Assembly (NCBI RefSeq): GCF_900112765.1
Contig: NZ_FOMZ01000006.1
Coordinates: forward strand, 62,001 to 126,000
DNA: 64,000 nt
Origin: Actinopolyspora alba
GTDB lineage: Bacteria; Actinomycetota; Actinomycetes; Mycobacteriales; Pseudonocardiaceae
Direction: 5' to 3'
Under the pieces are notes generated by a model. The model searched no databases. It worked only from the letters and a program-made list of their open reading frames with translations, and was not told the DNA's origin. Positions 46,417 to 54,029 of the stretch are shown piece by piece (positions within the stretch are counted from its first letter, which is position 1; each line of letters begins with the position of its first letter). A program made the position numbers and the translations under genes.

Positions 46417-46451
46417 AGACCGCGGGGGCCACCAGGCACCCTTACGCCTCC
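46356..46451 (-). tRNA. selC: Selenocysteine tRNA (anticodon UCA)
   Basis: The 96-nt sequence on the minus strand starts GGAGGCG (46451) and ends CGCCTCC-G-CCA (46356), with CCA encoded. Anticodon loop CTTCAAA carries TCA, which reads UGA. The extra arm GGCCGAG-CAA-CTCGGTC has a 7-bp stem, the D-stem is long (GGGTGCC/GGCCCCC type) and the T-loop is TTCGATT: all marks of tRNA-Sec. It lies between the selA-selB unit and selD, and is antisense to the 3' end of the DUF1992 gene. Confidence 0.95.
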
Positions 46452-46512
46452 AGTGCCGCCGTCCCGCGTGTTCCGCCATGCCGTTGTCCACCCCGTGGAC
46501 TAGCTTCGGGGC

Positions 46513-47526
46513 ATGACCGATGCCGGGACCGTCACGACCGAAAACTACCGCCTGACACGTTACGCGCACGGTGGCGGCTGCGCCTGCAAGATCCCCGCCG
46601 GTGAACTGGAGTCCATGGTCACCGGTGCCGGGCTTTCCGGCGGCGCTCCGGCGGGCGGTGAGGTGCTGATCGGTGCCGGGGACGACGCGGCCGTGGTGCG
46701 GCTGCACGGCGACACCGCGATCGTGGCCACGGCTGATTTCTTCACTCCTGTGGTCGACGACCCTTACGACTGGGGCCGCATCGCTGCGGCCAACGCGCTC
46801 TCCGACGTCTACGCGATGGGTGCGCGTCCGCTGGTGGCGTTGAACCTGCTCGGCTGGCCACGTGAGTCGTTGCCGATGGAACTGGCCGAACGGGTGCTGC
46901 GCGGTGGTGCGGACGTCGCGGAACTCGCGGGGTGCCCGGTGGGCGGTGGACACAGCCTCGACGACCCCGAGCCGAAGTACGGCATGGCCGTGACCGGTAC
47001 GGCGGCTGCCACTCGACTGCTGCGCGACGACGCCGGAACCCCCGGTGCTCCGCTGTCGTTGACCAAACCGCTCGGCATCGGGGTGCTCAACACCCGGCAC
47101 AAGGCCACCGGAGAGGCTTTCCCGCAGGCGATCGAGGCGATGACGACCCTCAACGACACGGCGGCGCGGGACGCGCTGGCGGTGGGTGCCGAGTGCGCCA
47201 CCGACGTCACGGGGTTCGGACTGCTCGGGCATCTGCGCGAACTCACCCGTGCCAGCGGTGTTTCCGCGGTGTTGGACTCGAACGCCGTTCCCTATCTGGA
47301 GGGGGCGCGCGAGGCGGTTCGCGGCGGGTACGTCAGCGGTGGGACACGCCGCAATCTGCGCTGGGTGGGCGAGTGCACCGATCTGTCCCGCGTGGACGAG
47401 GACGAAGCGCTGCTGCTGGCCGACGCGCAGACTTCGGGGGGACTGCTCGTCGCGGGGGAGCTGCCGAACGCCCCGGTGATCGGAAGGCTGATCAGCGCCG
47501 AGGAGAACGCCATCACGGTCCGCTGA
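46513..47526 (+). CDS. selD: Selenophosphate synthetase SelD
   Basis: 337 residues. The N-terminal catalytic loop is AHGGGCACKIPAGELE with Cys23/Cys25 and the essential Lys26. Downstream are GAGDDAAVVRLHGDTAIVATADFFTPVVDDPYDWGRIAAANALSDVYAMGARPLVALNLLGWP and GGGHSLDDPEPKYGMAVTG, the ATP-binding and metal-binding blocks of the AIR-synthase fold. The active-site residue is Cys, not Sec. It makes selenophosphate from selenide and ATP for SelA. The gene starts 61 bp beyond, and divergent from, tRNA-Sec. Confidence 0.95.
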   Translation: MTDAGTVTTENYRLTRYAHGGGCACKIPAGELESMVTGAGLSGGAPAGGEVLIGAGDDAAVVRLHGDTAIVATADFFTPVVDDPYDWGRIAAANALSDVYAMGARPLVALNLLGWPRESLPMELAERVLRGGADVAELAGCPVGGGHSLDDPEPKYGMAVTGTAAATRLLRDDAGTPGAPLSLTKPLGIGVLNTRHKATGEAFPQAIEAMTTLNDTAARDALAVGAECATDVTGFGLLGHLRELTRASGVSAVLDSNAVPYLEGAREAVRGGYVSGGTRRNLRWVGECTDLSRVDEDEALLLADAQTSGGLLVAGELPNAPVIGRLISAEENAITVR

Positions 47527-47660
47527 GCGCGCGTGCGCCCATTACCGCCACAGTGCGTGACGAGTGTCAGCGGACGCGCGCCCAGGTGCAGCGCTGAGCT
47601 CTTCGGCGATGATCCGTTACGGTTCCCTGTTCGCGTCTCCCGGTGGGCCGATGCCGCCGT

Positions 47661-48149
47661 TCATCCGTTCAGCGTGGAATCGTTGCGGCTTTGCCTGCGC
47701 TCGACACGTCGCCGGTCAGCCAGATGCGCGTCGCGGAGAGCCTCCAGCGCACGTTCGAGGGTCGAAGTGCCGGGATTCACCACGCAGACCCACCCGAAAG
47801 CGCCGTACAGCGGGTGCGGGCGGAACACGTCCTCGACGCTGTGGTCCACGCGTGGTGCGTCCGTCTCGTTGGGAGCGTGTCCGATGAGTTCGGTGAATGC
47901 CCGTGCCCCGACATGGAGGTTCAACCGCCAGCGATCCGCTGCGTCCAGGTGAGAATCCGTGTCATCCGGGTAGTTCTTCGTCACGATCGTCGCGTACGGC
48001 TGACGGTTGCGTGGCACCTGTCCGTCGGGTGCGTAGTAGAAGAAGTGATCGCCCCACGAGATCTCGGGGTGTTCGCTCCCCGGCAGAGACGCGAGCTCGA
48101 GGACGCCATCGTAGGTTCTGATTTCCGACAGGATTCGTTCCATCGACAT
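47661..48149 (-). CDS. DUF6194 family protein
   Basis: 162 residues: MERILSEIRTYDGVLELASLPGSEHPEISWGDHFFYYAPDGQVPRNRQPYATIVTKNYPDDTDSHLDAADRWRLNLHVGARAFTELIG, PHPLYGAFGWVCVVNPGTSTLERALEALRDAH. This matches the DUF6194 family (YjbR/MmcQ-like small alpha/beta proteins) of unknown function. It is divergent from a MerR regulator with only 43 bp between, which holds an inverted repeat, so the regulator probably controls it. Somewhat lower G+C than flanking genes hints at acquisition as a two-gene unit. Confidence 0.82.
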   Translation of the reverse strand: MSMERILSEIRTYDGVLELASLPGSEHPEISWGDHFFYYAPDGQVPRNRQPYATIVTKNYPDDTDSHLDAADRWRLNLHVGARAFTELIGHAPNETDAPRVDHSVEDVFRPHPLYGAFGWVCVVNPGTSTLERALEALRDAHLADRRRVERRQSRNDSTLNG

Positions 48150-48151
48150 GA

Positions 48152-48169
48152 TTCAAGTGTGACCTTGAA
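48152..48169. promoter_or_regulatory. MerR-type operator between divergent genes
   Basis: TTCAAG-TGTGAC-CTTGAA is a perfect 6-bp-arm dyad in the 43-bp space between the DUF6194 and MerR genes. Position and form suit autoregulation by the MerR protein. Confidence 0.55.
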
Positions 48170-48192
48170 GTGCTTGTGGAGGGTTAAGCCTC

Positions 48193-48942
48193 GTGGACGA
48201 CAACAGCGAGTCCGGCTCTGAGGCGTACACGACGAGGCGCTTGGCCGCGGCGGTCGGCTACTCCGTGCAGCAGGTCCGCGACCTCGAACGCCTTCACGTG
48301 ATCCCGCCGGCGCTCCGCCGACCCAACGGATATCGTCAGTTCACCGCTCTGCACCTGACCGCGTTGCGCGCATACCGCGACCTGGCGATCGCGGTCGGCC
48401 CCGTCGCCGCCCGCTTCACGATGCGCGAGATAAGCGATCTCCCGTATGACGAAGCTGTCGCGAGGATCGTCACGCTCCACGTCGATCTCGCCCGCTCCCG
48501 TGACAACACGGTCGCCGCGCTCCACGCACTCGACAGCATCGTCGACGAAGGCGCATACGAAGACGCCCCCGTGCCGGGAGATTCGATGACCATCACCGAG
48601 CTCGCTGTCGCGATCGGAGTGCGCTCCTCAACCCTGCGCTTCTGGGAACAACAGGGACTGATCGTCCCCGAACGAGCAGCAAGAGCAAGAACGGGCAAGC
48701 GCTACTACCCGCCCGATGCGATCAGGGACGCTCGTATCGTCGCCGCACTCCGTGCCGGCGGCTATCGGATCCCGGCAGTGCGGGCGGTCATGACTTCCCT
48801 GTACAGCATCGACGGCTCGGAAGACGCTCGTGACGCTCTCCAGAACCGCCTGCGAACCATCGCCGCAAGATCCGAGGCGCTGCTCCGGGCCGGCACGGAC
48901 ATCGCCGACCTCCTGAGCCGATCAGCTGCCGAGAACCCCTGA
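48193..48942 (+). CDS. MerR-family regulator with duplicated HTH
   Basis: 249 residues, GTG start. Two MerR-type DNA-binding domains occur in one chain: YTTRRLAAAVGYSVQQVRDLERLHVIPPALRRPNGYRQFT (residues 11-50) and MTITELAVAIGVRSSTLRFWEQQGLIVPERAARARTGKRYYPPDAIRDARIVAALRAGGYRI (residues 133-195). The linker is mostly helical. Conventional MerR proteins have one HTH and dimerise; this is an internal duplication and could bind DNA as a pseudo-dimer. No effector-binding domain is evident. Divergent from DUF6194. Confidence 0.85.
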   Translation: MDDNSESGSEAYTTRRLAAAVGYSVQQVRDLERLHVIPPALRRPNGYRQFTALHLTALRAYRDLAIAVGPVAARFTMREISDLPYDEAVARIVTLHVDLARSRDNTVAALHALDSIVDEGAYEDAPVPGDSMTITELAVAIGVRSSTLRFWEQQGLIVPERAARARTGKRYYPPDAIRDARIVAALRAGGYRIPAVRAVMTSLYSIDGSEDARDALQNRLRTIAARSEALLRAGTDIADLLSRSAAENP

Positions 48943-48970
48943 CCTGCGGATACCCAGGCAGCCGCTCAGC

Positions 48971-49624
48971 TCAGTCCGCGGAGCCCTTCCCGGTGACCTG
49001 GCAGAGTCCTTCGTTGGTGCTGTTGAGCACGTCCACGAGGATCTCGCGCAACGTGGTGCCGTCGCGCCGGGTCAGCCAGGCGTGCATCGCGGAACCGAAG
49101 CACGAGACCATGGTCATCGACCACGCGCCGGGACGAGGGTCGCAGCTGGGATCGGCTTCGATGTGCTCGGCCACCAGCTCGGTCATGTCCTGCATCCAGC
49201 GCTGCCGCATCAGATACATCTCGTACTGGCCGGTGGATTCCAGCACGTGCAGCAGTTCGGCGCGCATCAGGTGCTGTTCGCGGTCGGCCTCCATGCGGTC
49301 GGCCGCGTCGAGCATCGACGTAGCCAGTGCGCGCATCGGGTGTTCCCCGGAGCCGCGCGCGTTCAGCGCCTCGCGCACGTATTCGAGTTCGTTGCCGAGG
49401 TCGCCGAACAGCACGGCGTCCTTGCTGGGGAAGTACCGGAAGAACGTCCTGGGGGCGATGTCGGCGGCACGGGCTATCTGTTCCACGGTCGTGGCCTCGA
49501 AGCCCTGTTCGCGGAACAGTTTCAGGGCCGCGGACTCGATGCCCGCTCGGGTCCTGGCCGCCTTGACGGCTCGCCTGCCCTGGCCCTCCGTTTCGTCGGT
49601 CGGATCCACCGCAACGCTGGTCAT
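48971..49624 (-). CDS. TetR-family repressor of the adjacent exporter
   Basis: 217 residues. ATG 49624 has GAGGAA upstream; a TTG at 49660 would add 12 residues. The HTH is TRAGIESAALKLFREQGFEATTVEQIARAADIAPRTFFRYFPSKDAVLFGD, followed by a helical ligand domain rich in Met and Glu. It is divergent from the 14-TM exporter at 49730, and two abutting palindromes fill the gap. This is the standard local-repressor arrangement for drug efflux: ligand binding releases TetR and turns on the pump. Confidence 0.92.
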   Translation of the reverse strand: MTSVAVDPTDETEGQGRRAVKAARTRAGIESAALKLFREQGFEATTVEQIARAADIAPRTFFRYFPSKDAVLFGDLGNELEYVREALNARGSGEHPMRALATSMLDAADRMEADREQHLMRAELLHVLESTGQYEMYLMRQRWMQDMTELVAEHIEADPSCDPRPGAWSMTMVSCFGSAMHAWLTRRDGTTLREILVDVLNSTNEGLCQVTGKGSAD

Positions 49625-49669
49625 GGCATCAGGTTCCTCGAAATCGCAGTTCAGCGTCAACTGTGCCCG

Positions 49670-49701
49670 TTGTCACCGATGACAAATGGCAGTACTGCCA
49701 T
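49670..49701. promoter_or_regulatory. Two abutting palindromes: TetR operator/promoter
   Basis: TTGTCA-CCGA-TGACAA (49670-49685) is directly followed by the perfect 16-bp palindrome ATGGCAGTACTGCCAT (49686-49701). A -10-like TATTCT begins on the last base (49701-49706), so the second palindrome occupies the promoter spacer of the exporter gene. Confidence 0.7.
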
Positions 49702-49729
49702 ATTCTGTGGGCGGGGAAAGGAGACACGC

Positions 49730-51466
49730 ATGTCCGACGGTGACGCCCGCCACGGGGCGACGGGTGCTGCGACGACACCCGACAAAGGAGAGGAGGGTGC
49801 CCTGGCCGAGGGCATCGACGTGCGGGTCTACCGCCGCAGGTGGGCGACCCTGCTCGTGCTGTGTCTGGCGTTGTCGGCCACGATGCTCGCGAACACCTCG
49901 CTCAGCGTCGCGTTACCCCAGCTCTCTCGTGCGCTGGGGGCCTCCACCTCGGCGCAGCAGTGGTTCTCGGACGCCTACGCGCTGGTGTTCGCCGGTCTGC
50001 TGTTCACCACCTCCTCGATAGCGGACCGCTACGGGCGCAAGTGGATGCTGCAGGCCGGGATGGTGCTGTTCGGCCTGGTGTCGGTCTACGTGTGGCTGTT
50101 CGTGGGATCCAGCACCGAGATGATCGCCGCACGGGCCCTGCTCGGTGTGGGCGGCGCCATGATCATGCCTGTGACGCTGTCCATTCTGACCAGTGTCTTC
50201 CCCAGCGGGGAGCGTACCAAGGCGGTCGGGATCTGGGCCGCCGTCTCCGGTGCGGGCAGCGCCGCGGGACCGGTGATCGCCGGTGTGCTGTTGCAGTACT
50301 TCTCCTGGGAATCGGTGTTCGTGATCAACGTGCCGGTGGTCGTGATCGGCGTGATCGCCGGTATCCGCTACATCCCGTCGCACACCGGAACCGAGGGCGG
50401 ACACGGCGGGCTGGACCTGCTGGGGGCGCTGCTGTCCACCGCCGGGATCACGATCGCCGTCTACGCGCTGATCGAGGCGCAGTACGTCGGCTGGCTGTCA
50501 CCGCGCACGCTTTCCCTGGTGGCTCTGGGGCTGGTGCTGCTGGCGTTGTTCGCGCTCTGGGAGCGCCGGGTGGCCGATCCGATGCTGGACGTCCGGCTGT
50601 TCCGCAGCCGTGGCTTCTCCGCTTCGGCGGTGGCGTTGACGCTGGTGTTCTTCGCGATGATCGGCGTGTTCTTCGCGCTGAGCCAGACCCTGCAGCTCGT
50701 GTTCGGCTACTCGCCGCTGATGGCTTCCACCGCGATGCTGCCCATGTCGGTGATGATGATGCTCATCGCGCCGCAGGTCTCCAGGATCGTGGACAGGTTC
50801 GGTCCGCGTAACACCATCGCCGTCGGACTTCTGCTGGCGGCGTTGGGCATGGTCGGGCTCAGCACGTTGACCGTGGACTCCGGCTACTGGCAGATCCTGC
50901 TGCCGCTGTCGTGCACGGCGGCGGGGATGTCGCTTGCGATGGCGCCTGCCACCGATCAGCTGATGGCCAACGTGCCCCGTGAGCGCGCGGGGATGGGCTC
51001 GGCCACCAACGACGTCACCCGCGAGGTGGGGGCGTCGTTGGGTGTCGCCGTACTCGGCAGCGTGCTGGGTGGCAGCTACGCGGCCCGGATCTCGGACTCG
51101 CTGACCGGGCTGCCCGAGCAGCTGCGGCAGACCGCGGAGGAATCGCTGCCCGGCGGCATGATGGTCGCCGAGTCGTTGGGCGCACGTGGGCAGCGGCTCG
51201 CCGACGAGGTCTCGGTGGCCTGGATGAACGCCTCGCAGACCGCGTACCTGGCCTCGGCGGGGCTGATCGCGGTGGCCGCGCTGGTGGCGTGGTTCTTCCT
51301 GCCCGGCAAGACGCGACGCACCGAGACGGCCGAGGTGCGGGCCTCGTCCGAGACGGAGCGGAGCGCGTCCGAGGAACCGGACAGCGCCACCGAGAGGTCG
51401 GATAGCGCCAATGACAGGTCGGACAGGGCCACCGAGAGGTCCGACACGGCTGTCACCGAGCAGTGA
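49730..51466 (+). CDS. DHA2-family (14-TM) drug efflux MFS transporter
   Basis: 578 residues. ATG 49730 follows AAAGGAGA. The membrane part (residues 40-520) has the EmrB/QacA pattern: LLVLCLALSATMLANTSLSVALPQLSRALGAST, DRYGRKWMLQAGMVLFGLVSVYVW (motif A), ALLGVGGAMIMPVTLSILTSVFP (motif C), and a C-terminal repeat of helices ending ASAGLIAVAALVAWFFLPG. The hydrophilic tail carries four 7-residue repeats of DSATERS type (51380-51463). It exports a hydrophobic or cationic compound by proton antiport; the substrate is unknown. Regulated by the divergent TetR gene. Confidence 0.9.
   Translation: MSDGDARHGATGAATTPDKGEEGALAEGIDVRVYRRRWATLLVLCLALSATMLANTSLSVALPQLSRALGASTSAQQWFSDAYALVFAGLLFTTSSIADRYGRKWMLQAGMVLFGLVSVYVWLFVGSSTEMIAARALLGVGGAMIMPVTLSILTSVFPSGERTKAVGIWAAVSGAGSAAGPVIAGVLLQYFSWESVFVINVPVVVIGVIAGIRYIPSHTGTEGGHGGLDLLGALLSTAGITIAVYALIEAQYVGWLSPRTLSLVALGLVLLALFALWERRVADPMLDVRLFRSRGFSASAVALTLVFFAMIGVFFALSQTLQLVFGYSPLMASTAMLPMSVMMMLIAPQVSRIVDRFGPRNTIAVGLLLAALGMVGLSTLTVDSGYWQILLPLSCTAAGMSLAMAPATDQLMANVPRERAGMGSATNDVTREVGASLGVAVLGSVLGGSYAARISDSLTGLPEQLRQTAEESLPGGMMVAESLGARGQRLADEVSVAWMNASQTAYLASAGLIAVAALVAWFFLPGKTRRTETAEVRASSETERSASEEPDSATERSDSANDRSDRATERSDTAVTEQ
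51380..51463 (+). repeat. Four tandem 21-bp repeats encoding the exporter tail
   Basis: Units begin at 51380, 51401, 51422 and 51443 and encode DSATERS, DSANDRS, DRATERS and the degenerate DTAVTEQ, ending at the stop. Tandem in-frame repeats like this can vary in number between strains. Confidence 0.75.
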
Positions 51467-51519
51467 CCGCGCCGATTCAGTGACCGCCCTGCCGGTTGTG
51501 GTGATCACGGTCTGGTGTC

Positions 51520-51591
51520 GATTTCGCGCGAAATCGCCGCGCCGTGGGGCGTTGTGGCACGCAGCGGCGTGAATTTCGCGCGAAATCGCCG
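51520..51591. repeat. Pair of TTTCGCGCGAAA palindromic repeats
   Basis: ATTTCGCGCGAAATCGCCG occurs at 51521-51539 and again at 51573-51591. Each contains a perfect palindrome (GATTTCGCGCGAAATC, 16 bp, in the first; 14 bp in the second). They lie between the convergent exporter and DUF397 genes, so may end both transcripts or be copies of a dispersed genomic repeat. Confidence 0.65.
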
Positions 51592-51593
51592 GT

Positions 51594-51785
51594 TCAGCTC
51601 CCGGCGCGGTCCTGGGCGAGACTGCGCAGGAAGTCGTTCCACCGGGCGCGGGGGAACAGCAGCGAGCCGCCGTGCGGGCGTTTGGAGTCCCGCGCGGCGA
51701 CCCCGTGCTCGGTGGCGGCGACCTCCACGCAGTTCGCCTGGCTGCTGCTTCGGCTGCTCTTGCGCCAGTGCTTCACGGATGCCAC
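51594..51785 (-). CDS. DUF397 domain protein
   Basis: 63 residues, V-A-S-VKHWRKSSRSSSQANCVEVAATEHGVAARDSKRPHGGSLLFPRARWNDFLRSLAQ. GTG 51785 has AAGGAG in front and lies 4 bp after the stop of the DUF5753 regulator, so the pair is one operon. It is the intact counterpart of the orphan at 8833. Confidence 0.9.
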   Translation of the reverse strand: MASVKHWRKSSRSSSQANCVEVAATEHGVAARDSKRPHGGSLLFPRARWNDFLRSLAQDRAGS

Positions 51786-51789
51786 GGAC

Positions 51790-52656
51790 TCACTCCTTCT
51801 CGTGCTCGGCCGGTTCGTCGGCGAGGCGCGCGATGATCTCGCCGGAATCATCCGGGGTGAGCGCGAGTTCGCGCAACCGCCACAGGGAGCGTTCCGCGGC
51901 GTCGACGTGCTCGGGCTGCTCCAGGAACGCGCTGTTGCCCCGGTGCTCCAGGTAGACCAGGTTCGGCTGCTTCGGGAAGTCCAGCAGCACGAACGGCCCC
52001 TCCATGCCGGGGTGGATCCCCGCCCGCTGCGGGACCACCCGGACGGTGACGTTCGGCCGCAGGTTGCTCTCCGCCAGGCGCAGCAGTTGCCGCCGCATCA
52101 CGCCGGAGTCGGCGGTCGGGCGGCGCAGCACCGGTTCGTCCAGCAGCACCTCCAACCCTGGCGCGCGGCTGCCGAGCAGCACGGTCTGCCTGCCGACGCG
52201 GGCCTCGACCAGCCGTTGGACCTCGCGCTCCGGCAGGCCGTGGGTGGTGCCCCGGATGACCGCCTCGGCGTACTCGTCCGTCTGCAGCAGTCCCGGGATG
52301 AACTGCGTTTCCCAGCCGTGGATCGCGGTGGCCTCGGCCTCGAACCGCATCAGGTCCTGCCACATCGCGGGCAGCGCGGCGTGCTGCACTTGCCACCAGT
52401 TGCGGTCCGTGCCGTTGCGCACCAACGCCAGGATCTCCTCGCGCCGCTGAGTGGGTACGCGGTAGAGCCCCAGCAGCGCCGCGACGTCGTCGGCGGCCAG
52501 CCCGCGAGTCCCCGTCTCCATCCGGCTGAGCTTGCTCATCGAGATCCCCAGCGACCTCGACACCTCGGCGGCGCTGAACCCGTTGCGGTCCCGCAGTTCC
52601 CGCAGCTCGCCGGAGACCCGTCTGACCCGTGCCGGAATTCCGCTGCGTCGTTCCAT
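51790..52656 (-). CDS. XRE-type HTH regulator with DUF5753
   Basis: 288 residues. An XRE helix-turn-helix (RELRDRNGFSAAEVSRSLGISMSKLSRMETGTRGLAADDVAALLGLY, residues 17-62) precedes DUF5753 (WWQVQHAALPAMWQDLMRFEAEATAIHGWETQFIPGLLQTDEYAEAVIRG to the ALTPDDSGEIIARLADE end). Together with the following DUF397 gene this is the WhiJ-like actinomycete module implicated in development and antibiotic control in Streptomyces. ATG 52656 is used; an in-frame GTG at 52680 is possible. The specific target is unknown. Confidence 0.92.
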   Translation of the reverse strand: MERRSGIPARVRRVSGELRELRDRNGFSAAEVSRSLGISMSKLSRMETGTRGLAADDVAALLGLYRVPTQRREEILALVRNGTDRNWWQVQHAALPAMWQDLMRFEAEATAIHGWETQFIPGLLQTDEYAEAVIRGTTHGLPEREVQRLVEARVGRQTVLLGSRAPGLEVLLDEPVLRRPTADSGVMRRQLLRLAESNLRPNVTVRVVPQRAGIHPGMEGPFVLLDFPKQPNLVYLEHRGNSAFLEQPEHVDAAERSLWRLRELALTPDDSGEIIARLADEPAEHEKE

Positions 52657-52821
52657 GCTCGCCCCTTCCTCGCCGGTCACCGTTCGCCCGCACCCTGACC
52701 GGTTGACCAGTGGTCAAGGAAGTGAGATCACGCGAAAGTGTCGTTGCGTGACCGCTGGGGAGCCGCCGAGCCTTCCTGTCGACGTGATCGATTCGGTAAC
52801 CGTCACCTTCGGGAGGGGCAG

Positions 52822-53052
52822 ATGCGCGCGCAGTGGTTGGTCGAAGCGGGCAGCGGTACGGCAGCGGTGTACCTGAGCATGCCGGGCCTGCACGAGCTGG
52901 AGATCCGGCAGGACGAGAGCGTGCTGCGAGTGGACAGCGATCAACTGCGACAGCTGTTGGACACGCTGTTCTGGCTGGACGAACTCCACGGTGCCGGCCT
53001 GCAGGAAGCCGCCGTCAACCTGTCCGAACAGGTGGTTGTCGGCAAGCCCTGA
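52822..53052 (+). CDS. Small hypothetical protein
   Basis: 76 residues, MRAQWLVEAGSGTAAVYLSMPGLHELEIRQDESVLRVDSDQLRQLLDTLFWLDELHGAGLQEAAVNLSEQVVVGKP. GGAGGGG precedes the ATG at 52822 and codon bias is strong, so it is real. Predicted mixed alpha/beta with no signal or membrane segment. No family recognised. Its start faces the DUF5753 regulator gene, a position where such modules often carry an extra small gene. Confidence 0.7.
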   Translation: MRAQWLVEAGSGTAAVYLSMPGLHELEIRQDESVLRVDSDQLRQLLDTLFWLDELHGAGLQEAAVNLSEQVVVGKP

Positions 53053-53157
53053 TCGCTGTTCCCCGCCGGCTCGATGACGGTACTTCCGGAACGGGAGCAG
53101 CGGGAAGAGCGCCCCGATCGAGTCCTCACCGGAGCCGGAGCGGGCAAGCTCGACGGC

Positions 53158-53940
53158 TCACTCCGGCACGATGGTTCCGGCCAGCTCGCGTACCCGCTCC
53201 GCCAGCCGGTTCCGGTCGATCGGGGCGAAGGTGGTCCACGCCCGCCCGCTGCGGATGGTTTCCTCCATCAGGTACCACCCGTTGGGGGTGGCGAAGCAGT
53301 TGGTCACCATCGGTGCCCTGGAACGGTTGCCGCGCCGGTCCATCCGCGCGGCTCCGAACTGGGCGTAGCCCACGCGTTCACCGCCCGCCATCTCCACGAG
53401 CGAGCCCGCGTCGTCGCGCCGCACCCCGCGGCGCAGCAGCGCCTCGCGCATCGCCCGGTCGGAGTCTCCCGCCTCGGCCGCCGCCGCGTCGAGCTGGTCA
53501 CTGGGCACCGAGACCGCTTTCCCCGGTCCGGGGGTCGGTTCGGGGAGCACCCCCACCACGGCTCGGTGCGGGGTGTCGTCGGTGCGCAGCTGTCGCAGGC
53601 GCACCACGCCGTCCTCCCGGACGGCCAGCGCCGAGCTGGCCGGGCCGTTCGCGGCCAACGCCGTACGGCGGTGTTCCCCCGCTTCGGACAGATAGCGATA
53701 CACCAGATCGAATGAGTCCCGGTAGCGGTTCAGCGGGAAGAACACCCCGGAGACGGCGTCCTCGGCGTCCCGGTCGCCGAAACCGAGCCGACGCAGCTCC
53801 TCCCAGCTCCGCTGCTCGACGTCGCGCCGCTCCGACTCGGTGAGCCCCTCGGGCAGGACGTGCAGCGAGAGCGGCTTCGTGCCGAGCCGGAAGTGCTGCC
53901 AGGCGAGGTGGAACGCCTGTTCGGAAAGTTCGATGTTCAC
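53158..53940 (-). CDS. EspG-family ESX secretion chaperone-like protein
   Basis: 260 residues; GTG 53940 with GGGGG upstream. VNIELSEQAFHLAWQHFRLGTKPLSLHVLPEGLTESERRDVEQRSWEELRRLGF is the N-terminus of the actinobacterial EspG family, followed by GAARMDRRGNRSRAPMVTNCFATPNGWYLMEET and a C-terminal helix. EspG proteins bind the helical tip of PE-PPE pairs and keep them soluble for type VII export. It is the last gene of the minus-strand set PE-like, DUF3558, PPE-like, EspG, which supports the assignment. Confidence 0.82.
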   Translation of the reverse strand: MNIELSEQAFHLAWQHFRLGTKPLSLHVLPEGLTESERRDVEQRSWEELRRLGFGDRDAEDAVSGVFFPLNRYRDSFDLVYRYLSEAGEHRRTALAANGPASSALAVREDGVVRLRQLRTDDTPHRAVVGVLPEPTPGPGKAVSVPSDQLDAAAAEAGDSDRAMREALLRRGVRRDDAGSLVEMAGGERVGYAQFGAARMDRRGNRSRAPMVTNCFATPNGWYLMEETIRSGRAWTTFAPIDRNRLAERVRELAGTIVPE

Positions 53941-54029
53941 CTTTTCCCCCGAACGATGGCGGCGCCGGGAGGGCACCCGGCGCCACGACACACGCTGCTG
54001 GATCCGATGGCGGGTCTCGACCGCCCGGA

